DNA of 64,000 bases from Lysinibacillus piscis (GTDB taxonomy: Bacteria; Bacillota; Bacilli; Bacillales_A; Planococcaceae). The notes under the pieces are model-generated. The model was given only the letters and a program-made list of their open reading frames with translations. It was not told the origin of the DNA and searched no databases. Below are positions 46,214 through 55,043 of this stretch, in pieces. Every line of letters starts with the position of its first letter. Positions within the stretch are counted from its first letter, which is position 1. Position numbers and translations under genes: made by a program. The stretch lies in NCBI RefSeq assembly GCF_026012395.1, contig NZ_BRZA01000002.1:1054001-1118000 (forward strand). Reading direction: 5' to 3'.

Positions 46214-46457
46214 CAACTTTCTTTCAAAAACATTCATAAACTATCATTTTCTTTTATCTATTGACTATTTAAAAGAAATTTTACGAAATCGTTCAGACGC
46301 CCACAGGTTTGATTTCACTAACATTTAAAATGAAGTTCAACTGTGCTATCGTCTAGAAGAGCAAAAAAATACTATTTAGTCTAAACCGTATTTGAGGTTA
46401 CAACATTTTTGTTTTTTTACGTTCATGTAGGTAACTGAGAACAAGGAGGGACATACC

Positions 46458-46955
46458 ATAAAAAATAAGTCGATTTATTTTATCTTCAGTGTTATGATGA
46501 TTTTTCTCATTTCGGGTTGCTCGAATGACGTTACTGGTTCAGAGAATCGATTAAGTGAGCCTTATTTTTTAGCGTTGGATGAATTAATTTCAACAGATAC
46601 AGCTCTTAATGAAAACATGCAGTATATTTCTCTGGACTACAACCAAGAGCTGCCTTTAAGTGATTCTGATAAGAAGAGCATAGAGGATTACCTTCATAGC
46701 AAATATCATATAAAGATTTATAATCACACCTATGAACAGTTAATTCAAGAAGGATTATATAATCAGCCAAGAACTACACTTAAAGGAATTTTGTTAAAAA
46801 TAGAAAAGCAAGTGCAATCAGATAATAAGGAAAATATGATAATCGAAGCGAGTAAGTATCGTTCAAATGAGGGTTCACTTTCTGCAAAGATAACGCTAAC
46901 CTTTGAAAAAGACCAATGGAGAGTGGTTATGAATACACCTACTAAAGAAAGTTAA
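46458..46955 (+). CDS. Small lipoprotein with apparent ATA start
   Basis: From the ATA at 46458 the frame gives 165 residues: (M)KNKSIYFIFSVMMIFLISGC, a textbook lipoprotein signal with lipobox ISGC. A 140-residue hydrophilic domain follows (LDELISTDTALNENMQYISL at its start, VVMNTPTKES at its end). AAGGAGG lies 8 bases before that ATA, while the first standard start, ATG at 46494, has no ribosome site and would remove the basic signal N-region. No in-frame ATG, GTG or TTG exists between the ribosome site and 46494. The domain is not recognised. Either a rare AUA start or a start-codon mutation. Confidence 0.6.
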   Translation: MKNKSIYFIFSVMMIFLISGCSNDVTGSENRLSEPYFLALDELISTDTALNENMQYISLDYNQELPLSDSDKKSIEDYLHSKYHIKIYNHTYEQLIQEGLYNQPRTTLKGILLKIEKQVQSDNKENMIIEASKYRSNEGSLSAKITLTFEKDQWRVVMNTPTKES

Positions 46956-47070
46956 ATAGGAATTTAGATGAAGGCAGAGATTGGAGATGTTAGGAACACT
47001 ATTTATTGTTCACTTTATTACGCTATGTTATGACAGTTGGCTATGAAGCATTATAAGATAAACCATTACA

Positions 47071-47103
47071 AAAGAGGCTGTAGATTTAACCAACAGCCTC
47101 TTT
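47071..47103. terminator. Bidirectional terminator
   Basis: AAAGAGGCTGT (47071-47081) and ACAGCCTCTTT (47093-47103). It serves the LLM oxidoreductase gene (-), ending next to its stop, and possibly the lipoprotein gene (+). Confidence 0.88.
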
Positions 47104-47106
47104 CGA

Positions 47107-48162
47107 TTATGCTTTCGTATATTTTTTTATCGCAGGTATAATATCATTACCAATCAACTCAATATTTTTCATGATTTTCTCAAACGGTACACCGCCAAAA
47201 TCAATTTGTGCCATAAAGCGTTGCATACCAAATAACTCATATTGGTACAACAGCTTTTCAGTGATTTCCTCTTTACTGCCCACCATCAACGCATCTTGAA
47301 CGGCAGGTGCTTCAGCAAATTGCTGCATCGGGTAGCCACTACCACGAATCGCTTGAAAACCACCGTTTAAATGTGGATACATGCCTTCCAATGCCTCTTT
47401 TGTTGTATCAGCCACATAAAATAAACTCGTTGTCGCAATAGGCAATGTTTGCGGGTCAAAGCCACTGCGATCTGCTGCTTCACGGTAAGCATCCACAGAG
47501 GCTTTAAAACGAATAGCAGGTCCACCTAATGTTGTCAGCATCATTGGAATGCCCATATACCCTGCTTTAATCGCACTAGCTGGAGGTCCACCAACTGCAC
47601 GCCAAATGGGTAAGGAGCCTGTTTTCGGCTGTGGCAAAATTTGCGTATTGCGTAAAGGTGTACGGAATTTACCCTCCCACGTAATCAGCTCCCCCTCATT
47701 GATTTGCTTTAATAATGCTAATTTTTCTTCAAAAATTTCCTCATAATCATGTAAATCAACGCCAAATAATTCATATGCCCCAACACGAGAGCCACGACCT
47801 GCCACAATCTCTGCACGACCATTTGAGATTAAATCAATTGTCGCAAAATCCTCATAAACACGCACAGGGTCTGATACACTAAGCACTGTCGCAGAACTTG
47901 CTAATTTAATGTTAGAGGTAGCTTGTGCAATCGCTCCAAGTACAACTGTATGTGCCTGTGTTGTAAAATAAGACTGATGACTTTCTCCTACAGCGAATAC
48001 ATCAATGCCTGCCTGCTCTGCTAGTTGGCTTGCTTCAATCATTTCGCCTAAACGTTGCTGTGCTGATACACGTTCACCTGTTAATGGATTCGGGATATGA
48101 TCACCTAATGAATATAGTCCAAATTCCATGCCTTTTGATGGATCAATACGATAGTTTTCCAT
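47107..48162 (-). CDS. LLM-class flavin-dependent oxidoreductase
   Basis: 351 residues, luciferase-like monooxygenase fold. Starts MENYRIDPSKGMEFGLYSLG, with DVFAVGESHQSYF, IKLASSATVLSVSDPVRVYEDFATIDLISNGRAEIVAGRGSR split over two strands, and the C-terminal QIDFGGVPFEKIMKNIEL. It probably uses FMNH2 from a reductase elsewhere. It lies 2 bases after the dioxygenase gene, whose last codons carry its GAGGAG ribosome site. The two likely act together on an aromatic or quinone-like compound. Confidence 0.85.
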   Translation of the reverse strand: MENYRIDPSKGMEFGLYSLGDHIPNPLTGERVSAQQRLGEMIEASQLAEQAGIDVFAVGESHQSYFTTQAHTVVLGAIAQATSNIKLASSATVLSVSDPVRVYEDFATIDLISNGRAEIVAGRGSRVGAYELFGVDLHDYEEIFEEKLALLKQINEGELITWEGKFRTPLRNTQILPQPKTGSLPIWRAVGGPPASAIKAGYMGIPMMLTTLGGPAIRFKASVDAYREAADRSGFDPQTLPIATTSLFYVADTTKEALEGMYPHLNGGFQAIRGSGYPMQQFAEAPAVQDALMVGSKEEITEKLLYQYELFGMQRFMAQIDFGGVPFEKIMKNIELIGNDIIPAIKKYTKA

Positions 48163-48164
48163 GG

Positions 48165-49112
48165 TTATCTCTCCTCTTCATTTAACGGTTCTAACAATGC
48201 CTCAATATCTGCACGTTTCCCCTCTAAAAATGGTGGTAAATCTAAGTTTTTCCCTAAGTCCTCGATGGATGAATCCGCTGTAAAGCCTGGTCCATCTGTG
48301 GCCATCTCAAATAAAATACCATTGCGATCTCTAAAGTACAGGCTTTGGAAATAAAAGCGATCCACAACACCTGAGCTATCATAGCCTCTTGCTTTAACTT
48401 TAGCGTTCCATTCCTGCAATTCTTCTACTGTTGCCACACGTAGTGCCAAATGATGCACACTACCTCGTCCAGGTTTTTCGCTTGGTCCTTCTAGCTCTTT
48501 CACTAAAATTTCTCCAAATACTTCGCCCTCAACAGATTGCACTAATACTTCATTATCCTTTTCTGCTACGACAGTATACTGGAATAATTCTTGTAAGACG
48601 CTCATTGTACGTTCAATAGAGCGCACTGTTATTTCCACTGTGCCCATGCCTAAAATACGGTGTTCAGCAGGGATTTTTGAGCCATCCCATGCTTGCCATG
48701 CGGAAGGTATAGCTTGATTATTGTGATTCAACAGCACCATTCGCAAGCCTTCATGATCCTCAAATAATAAGGCATCTTTGCCAGCATAAGTAGTGATTTC
48801 ACTATGTGTAACACCCAATTGCTCGAAGCGTTTCTGCCAATACACTAAGCTGTCATAGCTTGGTACTAATAAGCCAATACGTGTAATGGCATTTGTACCT
48901 CGAACCGTGCGCCCCGCAACTGGCATTTCAAAAAAGGTTAATTCTGTACCTGCCGCCCCTGCTGCATCACCATAAAATAAATGATACATGGAAGGTGCAT
49001 CTTGATTGACCGTCTTTTTCACTAGACGTAAGCCTAAAATAGTTGTATAAAAATAATGATTTTCTTTGCCATTTTTCGTTAACATTGAAATATGATGATG
49101 TCCACTTAACAT
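48165..49112 (-). CDS. Ring-cleaving dioxygenase (VOC/glyoxalase fold)
   Basis: 315 residues with two VOC modules (about 1-130 and 145-285): MLSGHHHISMLTKNGKENHYFY with the metal His, GSVHHLALRVA, and FYFQSLYFRDRNGILFEMATDGPGF in which the metal Glu lies. This matches the MhqA/MhqO/LinE-like group that detoxifies hydroquinones. It is divergent from nothing and follows the MarR gene by 54 bases; a copy of the MarR operator lies 18 bases before its start. AGGAGG is well placed. Confidence 0.88.
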   Translation of the reverse strand: MLSGHHHISMLTKNGKENHYFYTTILGLRLVKKTVNQDAPSMYHLFYGDAAGAAGTELTFFEMPVAGRTVRGTNAITRIGLLVPSYDSLVYWQKRFEQLGVTHSEITTYAGKDALLFEDHEGLRMVLLNHNNQAIPSAWQAWDGSKIPAEHRILGMGTVEITVRSIERTMSVLQELFQYTVVAEKDNEVLVQSVEGEVFGEILVKELEGPSEKPGRGSVHHLALRVATVEELQEWNAKVKARGYDSSGVVDRFYFQSLYFRDRNGILFEMATDGPGFTADSSIEDLGKNLDLPPFLEGKRADIEALLEPLNEEER

Positions 49113-49129
49113 AAGTAATTCCTCCTAAT

Positions 49130-49154
49130 TTATCAGTTGATTAAGCAAGTGATG
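49130..49154. promoter_or_regulatory. Putative MarR operator before the dioxygenase gene
   Basis: TTATCAGTT, 8 bases, AAGTGATG: same arms and spacing as the site at 49639-49664, with two mismatches. It sits in the gap between the MarR-type gene and the dioxygenase gene. Confidence 0.55.
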
Positions 49155-49166
49155 TGGTAAAAAAAA

Positions 49167-49610
49167 TTACACTGGTGGCAATTTTTTTTCACGACTATGC
49201 TTATCTAATTTTGTCATAACTGTATATAACGATTTTAACTCTTCCTCCGTTAACACTTCCTCAAAAAAAGATGTTTGGAACTGAAGCTGATTAGGTGTTG
49301 CGGTATCTATTATTTGTTCACCTTTTGCCGTCAGTGAAATGGCTTTTGTTTTCCATTGCTGTTTGCGTTCAATCAGCCCTTCTTTTTCAAGACGAGCCAG
49401 CATCCGAGACATCCCCCCCTGCGTCACAGTCACTTTGTCAGCAAGCTGTGATTGGGTCAATGGCGCATAGGTTTTGATTTGTATTAATACATCAAACTGA
49501 GCTGTTGTTAAATCGAAACGTTTTAAAAATTCATCAGATAATTGATTACTTTTTGTCGTAAAGCGCATCATCCGTAGCCAAGTTAAAGAGCCTAATGTAT
49601 GCTTTTCCAT
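49167..49610 (-). CDS. MarR-family transcriptional regulator
   Basis: 147 residues. Winged helix core [20 protein letters not shown] (written here approximately as [20 protein letters not shown]), the wing [15 protein letters not shown], and flanking dimer helices. Its position ahead of the hydroquinone-type dioxygenase suggests an MhqR-like sensor of quinones or phenolics. No cysteine is present, so thiol sensing is unlikely. A perfect inverted repeat just upstream suggests autoregulation. Confidence 0.88.
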   Translation of the reverse strand: MEKHTLGSLTWLRMMRFTTKSNQLSDEFLKRFDLTTAQFDVLIQIKTYAPLTQSQLADKVTVTQGGMSRMLARLEKEGLIERKQQWKTKAISLTAKGEQIIDTATPNQLQFQTSFFEEVLTEEELKSLYTVMTKLDKHSREKKLPPV

Positions 49611-49638
49611 CGTTTCACCTACTCATTTTGTATTTCTA

Positions 49639-49664
49639 TTATCACTTTACTACGCAAGTGATAA
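49639..49664. promoter_or_regulatory. Putative MarR operator before the regulator gene
   Basis: Perfect inverted repeat TTATCACTT, 8-base spacer, AAGTGATAA, 29 bases upstream of the MarR start codon. Confidence 0.65.
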
Positions 49665-49760
49665 AAAAGCAAGTTATTTATTTTGAATTCAAGATAATTT
49701 CATCAAACCTATAACTTTAGGTTATAACCTTCATATATCGTTCATTTTCAATTCTGATTT

Positions 49761-49817
49761 TCGTGTTATTAAAAACGATTTAAGGAGGCTGAGAGAAATT
49801 TCTCAACCCCCTTTTTA
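49761..49817 (+). repeat. 57-base repeat copy A with terminator-like hairpin
   Basis: 49 of 57 bases equal those at 50535-50591, without gaps. It contains TGAGA/TCTCA arms and ends CCCCCTTTTT, so on the plus strand it looks like an intrinsic terminator. It lies downstream of the minus-strand gene at 49885. The rest of the 49665-49884 gap shows no gene. Confidence 0.6.
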
Positions 49818-49884
49818 TATCTCTAGTTTAAAAATAGAATTCATTCTTAGCGCTTTCTGCTCAATGTAACATTGTTTTTAGTCT

Positions 49885-50340
49885 TCATATACCACAATGA
49901 TATAGGTAGTACTTGCCATCAGACAACTGTTTAGATAGATCAATGAATTTTTCAAAATTTTCTAAAGTGTCATCTCTATCAAAAGTCAATAAATCCTCAT
50001 CAGTGTAATCATGGAAATAAATAAGCCTTTTGATTACACTTGGACCATTTTTAAATAAATCTCTCCAAGCAGTAAAAATAGAAATAAGGGAAGAAGCTGA
50101 ATTTTCATCAAATAGTGTTATCCCAATATGATTAATCCCTACTTCCATAGGTTTTCCTGGCAAGGCGGGGTTCATACATGGAATCCATGTAAGTGAATCA
50201 AAAATATAATCAAATACTTTAATTTCAATTGTAATGTAATCAACAATTATATCCTTGTGATTGTCTCTATTTCTATAAAAATTATTAAAAAAATCGTCAT
50301 CTTGTGTTTCGGTCTTTTTTATCAAAAAAAATTCATGCAT
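49885..50340 (-). CDS. Uncharacterised protein, 151 residues
   Basis: Begins MHEFFLIKKTETQDDDFFNN, ends LSDGKYYLYHCGI; acidic and aromatic-rich with IVDYITIEIKVFDYIFDSL and FHDYTDEDLLTFDRDDTLE. No signal, membrane helix or recognised domain. The style (small, acidic, isolated, AT-rich) resembles immunity-type proteins, but nothing proves it. A GGAGGG site precedes the ATG. Confidence 0.6.
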   Translation of the reverse strand: MHEFFLIKKTETQDDDFFNNFYRNRDNHKDIIVDYITIEIKVFDYIFDSLTWIPCMNPALPGKPMEVGINHIGITLFDENSASSLISIFTAWRDLFKNGPSVIKRLIYFHDYTDEDLLTFDRDDTLENFEKFIDLSKQLSDGKYYLYHCGI

Positions 50341-50534
50341 AAATACCCTCCGCCTATATTTAATTTCTTTTTATATAATAAATAACTATATTTTTCATTC
50401 ATTTGTTTTCAATATTTATCATTTCTTTTTAGACGTAATGCTCTGTGATATGGAACAGATGTGTATTGAATTGTCCAAACATTTACAAATTATCTGTCCT
50501 ACCATCAGCGCCTTTGTTTTACCTATGTTAAGTG

Positions 50535-50591
50535 TCGTGCTATTGAAAATAATTTAAGGAGGTCAAGAAAAATTTCTCAACCCCCTTTTTA
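50535..50591 (+). repeat. 57-base repeat copy B with terminator-like hairpin
   Basis: Matches copy A (49761-49817) at 49 of 57 positions; also lies just downstream of a minus-strand gene (50589) and ends in CCCCCTTTTT. The rest of the 50341-50588 gap shows no gene. Confidence 0.6.
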
Positions 50592-50825
50592 TGCTTCCTT
50601 ACAATGTAAAATATACCCACCATATGCCAACTTAATCTCTACACGATATAGCACATCATCAAGATAGAATGTCACAGGCTTTTCGGTGCTTTCAAATAAT
50701 AAAAATTCTTTGTCGGTCACATGTTTTTCAACTGCCTCACAAATCACTTTAGCCGATGGATAAGTCAATGCTTCATGCAGCTCAATCAAAAAACCTTTGT
50801 TTCTCAATTTCTTGAAAAATCTCAT
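50589..50825 (-). CDS. Uncharacterised protein, 78 residues
   Basis: Begins MRFFKKLRNKGFLIELHEAL, ends YGGYILHCKEA. Mixed alpha/beta, basic N-terminus, no membrane helix. AAAGGGGTG lies 8 bases before the ATG. Function unknown; it is a single short unit between the two 57-base repeats and the chemoreceptor. Confidence 0.6.
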   Translation of the reverse strand: MRFFKKLRNKGFLIELHEALTYPSAKVICEAVEKHVTDKEFLLFESTEKPVTFYLDDVLYRVEIKLAYGGYILHCKEA

Positions 50826-50859
50826 TTCACATCACCCCTTTCCATTTATTATAAATAAA

Positions 50860-50900
50860 AACACGTAAAATCACCAAATATTTGTGCGATTTTACGCGTT
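50860..50900 (-). terminator. Terminator of the chemoreceptor gene
   Basis: AACACGTAAAATC (50860-50872) and GATTTTACGCGTT (50888-50900) pair with one G-T; on the minus strand T residues follow. Confidence 0.82.
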
Positions 50901-50906
50901 TATCCT

Positions 50907-52901
50907 TTATACCTTATATTTCCCTGCTGATTGCTGTAAGCTTTCCGCTGTCGCATTTAGGCTATCGATAATCGTTGTCATATCATTCATGCTTGTTGCT
51001 TGGTCTTGTGCTTTATGTGCAACTGCCTCGACATTAGATGTTGTTTGTTTAGCTAATGATGAAATATCCTCCATTGTTGCGGTTACTTCCTCTGTGCTGG
51101 CAGCAATTTCTTCCGTTGCGCTAGACACTAAATCCACTTGCTTCGCTAATATTTGTACATCGTGATTAATGCCTTCAAAGGATTGCTGTGCTTCACTAGC
51201 AATCGAGCGGCCATTCTGTAAAACATCTGCTGTGGAATGGATTGCTGTAACAATATTTGCTGTTTCACGTTGCACATTGACTACTACATCGGCAATACGA
51301 TCAGCTGCTTCTTTGGATTGCTCTGCTAGCTTGCGCACCTCATCTGCCACGACCGCAAAGCCTTTTCCAGCTTCACCAGCACGCGCTGCCTCAATAGACG
51401 CATTCAATGCTAATAAATTCGTTTGATCAGAAATACCTGTAATCACATTAGTAAATTCACCAATCATGTTGGACAATTTCTCTAATTCCTGTGTACTGAC
51501 AACTGATAACGCTGTTTTATCATTAATTTCAAGCAATTGTGTTTGGAAACGATTCATAATTTGCAAGCCGTTGTGCGCATTTTCTTCTGTACTACGAGAA
51601 ATCGTTGAAATTTCAGTAATGGACTCTGAAATATGCTGAATACTTTTTGCCAATTCTTCCATCGAGCATGTCGTATCCTCTGTATTTGCTAGTTGTGTCA
51701 CGGAAGCCTGTGCTACCTGCTGAGACTCCTCTTGAATAACCTTAGATGAATCAAGTGTTTGATGTGCGTTTTCATGAATCACATAGGTCGCCGCTTTAAT
51801 TTGAATAGCATCCTCTCGTAAAGCCATCATAATATGCTGGAAATTTTCCATCATACCATTAAAGGATGTGACCAATTGACCGATTTCATCATTAGATGTC
51901 ACTTGAATACGCTTCGTTAAATCGGCTTCTCCATGACTGATTTCTTCTAATGAATTACGCACATTTAAAATACGTGATGTTTGTTTCGTCACGGTGAAGT
52001 TCGTCATAAAGAAAATCGCAGCTACTGCAATGACAAATGCCACTAGTGTACCTAGTAGAATATTTGACAATACCCCATTAGATACTACAATGGCTAAATA
52101 TGTGCCATTCGATAATGGTTTTACATATTGTGTAACACGTACCCCATCATATTTCCCGGAAAATTCTGTAGATTTATTATCTGCAAAGCGCTTGTTTGTA
52201 AAGCCAATACTCTCTAGTTTGCTATCCGTTGTCGCAACAACTGCTTGCCCGTCTTGATCCACAATAGCCGCAAATAATATGGTATCGGATAGATGCTTTT
52301 TCAATTCATTTATGTAATATTCACTTCCAATACTTTCCTCTAAAGCTACTAATTGCTGCCCATTTCGGCCAATTTGTACAATTTGTGGTGTAGCTGGGTT
52401 CCAACTGCTCACACCAACAAATTTATAAAACTGGTCATCTACATCCCGTATTTGTGCTTTTTGTATAATTTCCGTAGCACGACCATCCAATAGCTGCATA
52501 TATTCAGCAGCTTGACCATCTGGATCTGCACCGAAATTGAAGTCAACAGTTGGTGCTACAGATGTGACACCTGTGTTCCCTTTATCATCTGTACTCCAAA
52601 TTTCATCAATGCCACCACGTTCAGCAATGGCCTTTAAATCCTCAAATGTTGCCCCCTTATCGATAATATAAGAAGCCATCACCGATTCGGCAACCATTTC
52701 CTTTTCCATAATCTCCTCGGCTTTTTCTCTAGAGTGAATCGCGCCTTCCATTCCCATCACAATCGAATTAGCAAGTGCCTCTCCATTACTTTTGACACTT
52801 TTATTCGTCGATTGAAAAATATAAACAGAAAATGCACCAATCACTAGCACAACAACAGTCATAATTTCCACAATCATCTTCCACTTCATCGACTTCCTCA
52901 T
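50907..52901 (-). CDS. Methyl-accepting chemotaxis protein
   Basis: 664 residues from the ATG at 52901, seven bases after AGGGGG. TM1 about 8-32 (IVEIMTVVVLVIGAFSVYIF), an extracellular Cache-like sensor to about 280, TM2 (LLGTLVAFVIAVAAIFFM), then HAMP (LNVRNSLEEISHGEADLTKRI) and a long coiled-coil signalling domain. The hairpin tip reads DQTNLLALNASIEAARAGEAG followed by KGFAVVADEVRKLAEQS. It signals to CheA/CheW; ligand unknown. Confidence 0.93.
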   Translation of the reverse strand: MRKSMKWKMIVEIMTVVVLVIGAFSVYIFQSTNKSVKSNGEALANSIVMGMEGAIHSREKAEEIMEKEMVAESVMASYIIDKGATFEDLKAIAERGGIDEIWSTDDKGNTGVTSVAPTVDFNFGADPDGQAAEYMQLLDGRATEIIQKAQIRDVDDQFYKFVGVSSWNPATPQIVQIGRNGQQLVALEESIGSEYYINELKKHLSDTILFAAIVDQDGQAVVATTDSKLESIGFTNKRFADNKSTEFSGKYDGVRVTQYVKPLSNGTYLAIVVSNGVLSNILLGTLVAFVIAVAAIFFMTNFTVTKQTSRILNVRNSLEEISHGEADLTKRIQVTSNDEIGQLVTSFNGMMENFQHIMMALREDAIQIKAATYVIHENAHQTLDSSKVIQEESQQVAQASVTQLANTEDTTCSMEELAKSIQHISESITEISTISRSTEENAHNGLQIMNRFQTQLLEINDKTALSVVSTQELEKLSNMIGEFTNVITGISDQTNLLALNASIEAARAGEAGKGFAVVADEVRKLAEQSKEAADRIADVVVNVQRETANIVTAIHSTADVLQNGRSIASEAQQSFEGINHDVQILAKQVDLVSSATEEIAASTEEVTATMEDISSLAKQTTSNVEAVAHKAQDQATSMNDMTTIIDSLNATAESLQQSAGKYKV

Positions 52902-53108
52902 AGACAATCCCCCTAACACGTTCTATCCATACAGCATTAATTTTCTCTATTGTAAATAATTTTCATTCAAATTGAAATAATTAATTAACTTCAAGGTAAA
53001 TTGTTAGTAATCTGCCACAATAGTCACACTTAGAGAAAATAAAACCATTACAAATATATCACGGAAATTAGTCAAATCTCATTCAATTTCCTTAATAAAG
53101 AAGAATGT

Positions 53109-54044
53109 TTAATAAGATAGCTGATTATTCCCCCAACTAAAGACAGCTTGATCTGCCGTTAAATATGTTTGTGGAAAAATAGCCTGTGCCTCTGCTAAAA
53201 AATGAGGTAAATCTTGTGGTAAAAATCGTGCACTTAAATGGTTGAGCAATAAAGTTTGAGCACCTGCCTGTTTGGCTACCATTGCCGCTTCTACATTTGT
53301 TGAGTGTCCATAGCTTGCGGCTAATTCTGTTGTGTGCCCATCAAACGTTGCTTCATGAATCACAATATCTGCCTGCTTTGCTAGGATAATGGCCTCATCA
53401 CAATATTTAGTATCGCCTAAAATCGTTAATGTAAAGCCTTTTCTCGGTGGTGCTACAACATCGATTGCCTTCACAACTGTCCCATTACTCAACATAACAT
53501 CTTGCCCCTGCTTTAACTGTCCTAATAACGGCCCTTTTGGCACACCAAATGTTTGCACTTTCTCCATCAATAATTCCCCAGGCAACTCCTTTTGCTCAAT
53601 ACGATAGCCAAAGCATGGCACAACATGACGCAAAGATTGTGCATAGACTATAAAGTGAGCATCTTCATATACTATGCCATCATGAACTTCCACAAAGTGT
53701 ATGGGATAGGTTAGATGTGTTTTGGATAAGGCAAAGGTTTGCTCTAGCCATTGCTGTAACCCCTTTGGTCCAAAGATTGTTAACGGCTCATCCCCACCTT
53801 GAAAGGAACGAGAACTCAAAAAGCCTGGTAAACCAAAAATATGATCTCCATGCAAATGCGTAATAAAGATTTTTGTCACCTTTCGTGGCTTGAGCGAGGT
53901 ATATAAAATTTGGTGCTGTGTCGCCTCGCCACAATCCACTAACCACATTTCCCCCACTTCATCCAGCAACTTGACCATTAACGCACTTGTATTACGCTCC
54001 TTTGAAGGCATTCCTGCGCCTGTTCCTAAAAAATGTAGCTGCAT
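53109..54044 (-). CDS. rnz: Ribonuclease Z
   Basis: 311 residues from the ATG at 54044, six bases after GAGGTG. MQLHFLGTGAGMPSKERNTS start, metal motif FITHLHGDHIFGLPGFLSSR, second-shell HEATFDG and HSTNVEAAMVA with HLSARF near the end. It cuts pre-tRNA 3' trailers. Single unit; nothing obvious in the 54045-54203 gap. Confidence 0.96.
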   Translation of the reverse strand: MQLHFLGTGAGMPSKERNTSALMVKLLDEVGEMWLVDCGEATQHQILYTSLKPRKVTKIFITHLHGDHIFGLPGFLSSRSFQGGDEPLTIFGPKGLQQWLEQTFALSKTHLTYPIHFVEVHDGIVYEDAHFIVYAQSLRHVVPCFGYRIEQKELPGELLMEKVQTFGVPKGPLLGQLKQGQDVMLSNGTVVKAIDVVAPPRKGFTLTILGDTKYCDEAIILAKQADIVIHEATFDGHTTELAASYGHSTNVEAAMVAKQAGAQTLLLNHLSARFLPQDLPHFLAEAQAIFPQTYLTADQAVFSWGNNQLSY

Positions 54045-54203
54045 ATACGCCACCTCGTTTCCTGTTCTCTATCGTCCTATTGTATCCTACTGTAATAGTG
54101 GTTGGAAATTGTTTTGTATGACATGAAACACTTCTAGCTTCAAATCCCAATCAAAAGAAAATAGCTGAAATTCTGTTCTAGACAGAGCTCCAGCCATTCA
54201 TAT

Positions 54204-55043
54204 TTACAATTTTGGTTCCCAAGAAACAAGGGCTGCATGGAAATCATGTCGATAATAATAACGTCCATCTCGTTCCTCGATAAATGGTGCAAGTGCTTGC
54301 TCAACATGTGAACGCTCAAAATCAGCCTGTAGTATTTTTTTACTTTGCACAGTGACAAGCTGGTCGTATGTTTCATATTCATATACTCTTTCTAAGGGAA
54401 TAATTTTGCACTCTGCATATATATCCATTTCATACAGCAAATTTAAAAATTCAATATAATCTCGACGGGGAAATTTAATAGCGTAGCCATATTGCTCATA
54501 TAAAACTTCATAATGTGGCTGAATCGGTCCTGTTGTCATGCCAATAATAGCACGCTTTTTTGCTAAACGATTCATATGTGTGAGCGCTACTTTAATTTCA
54601 TACATTCGATAAAAACAGTTCACGCCCACCACAATATCATGTGGCATTAGCTCTTCTTCGGCAAGATTCTCCCATTTGGCATGTACATAGGAAATATGTG
54701 ACTGATTTGACATACAGGCAGCTAAATACTGCAAGACACTTTCTGAGCTATCGACACATGTTAATTGACGTGCTTTAGTGGCTAAAGGAAAGGTATAATT
54801 GCCCCAACCTGGTCCAATTTCAATGACTGAATGCTCAGGCTGAATCCATTTTTCAATTTCCTGATAAATAGAGGTAGCATAGGGGTCTGTTTGCTTTATC
54901 TTTTTGCGTGCAATTGACTGCGCCCAAAACTGTTCCTCCAAGGTATCATCAATCATTCGTTCAGGCATATGCCCATGCCAATCCTTCATCCCCTCTTGCC
55001 ATAATGCTTCATAATCAATGGCTAATGGACCTTTTCTCGTCAT
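54204..55043 (-). CDS. Class I SAM-dependent methyltransferase in the cobalamin operon
   Basis: 279 residues. SAM motif I VIEIGPGWGNYTFPLA (about 93-108), acidic loop CVDSSES, then DIVVGVNCFYRMYEI as motif IV region. It is not one of the known corrin-ring methylases, which have the GAGPGD tetrapyrrole-methylase fold. The start overlaps cbiP by 4 bases, so it is translated with the cobalamin genes. Substrate unknown; last gene of the visible operon. Confidence 0.75.
   Translation of the reverse strand: MTRKGPLAIDYEALWQEGMKDWHGHMPERMIDDTLEEQFWAQSIARKKIKQTDPYATSIYQEIEKWIQPEHSVIEIGPGWGNYTFPLATKARQLTCVDSSESVLQYLAACMSNQSHISYVHAKWENLAEEELMPHDIVVGVNCFYRMYEIKVALTHMNRLAKKRAIIGMTTGPIQPHYEVLYEQYGYAIKFPRRDYIEFLNLLYEMDIYAECKIIPLERVYEYETYDQLVTVQSKKILQADFERSHVEQALAPFIEERDGRYYYRHDFHAALVSWEPKL

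Noticed and set aside
54140-54382. 80-codon minus frame overlapping the methyltransferase 3' end
   Set aside because: Lies in another frame of the methyltransferase gene and has no ribosome site.
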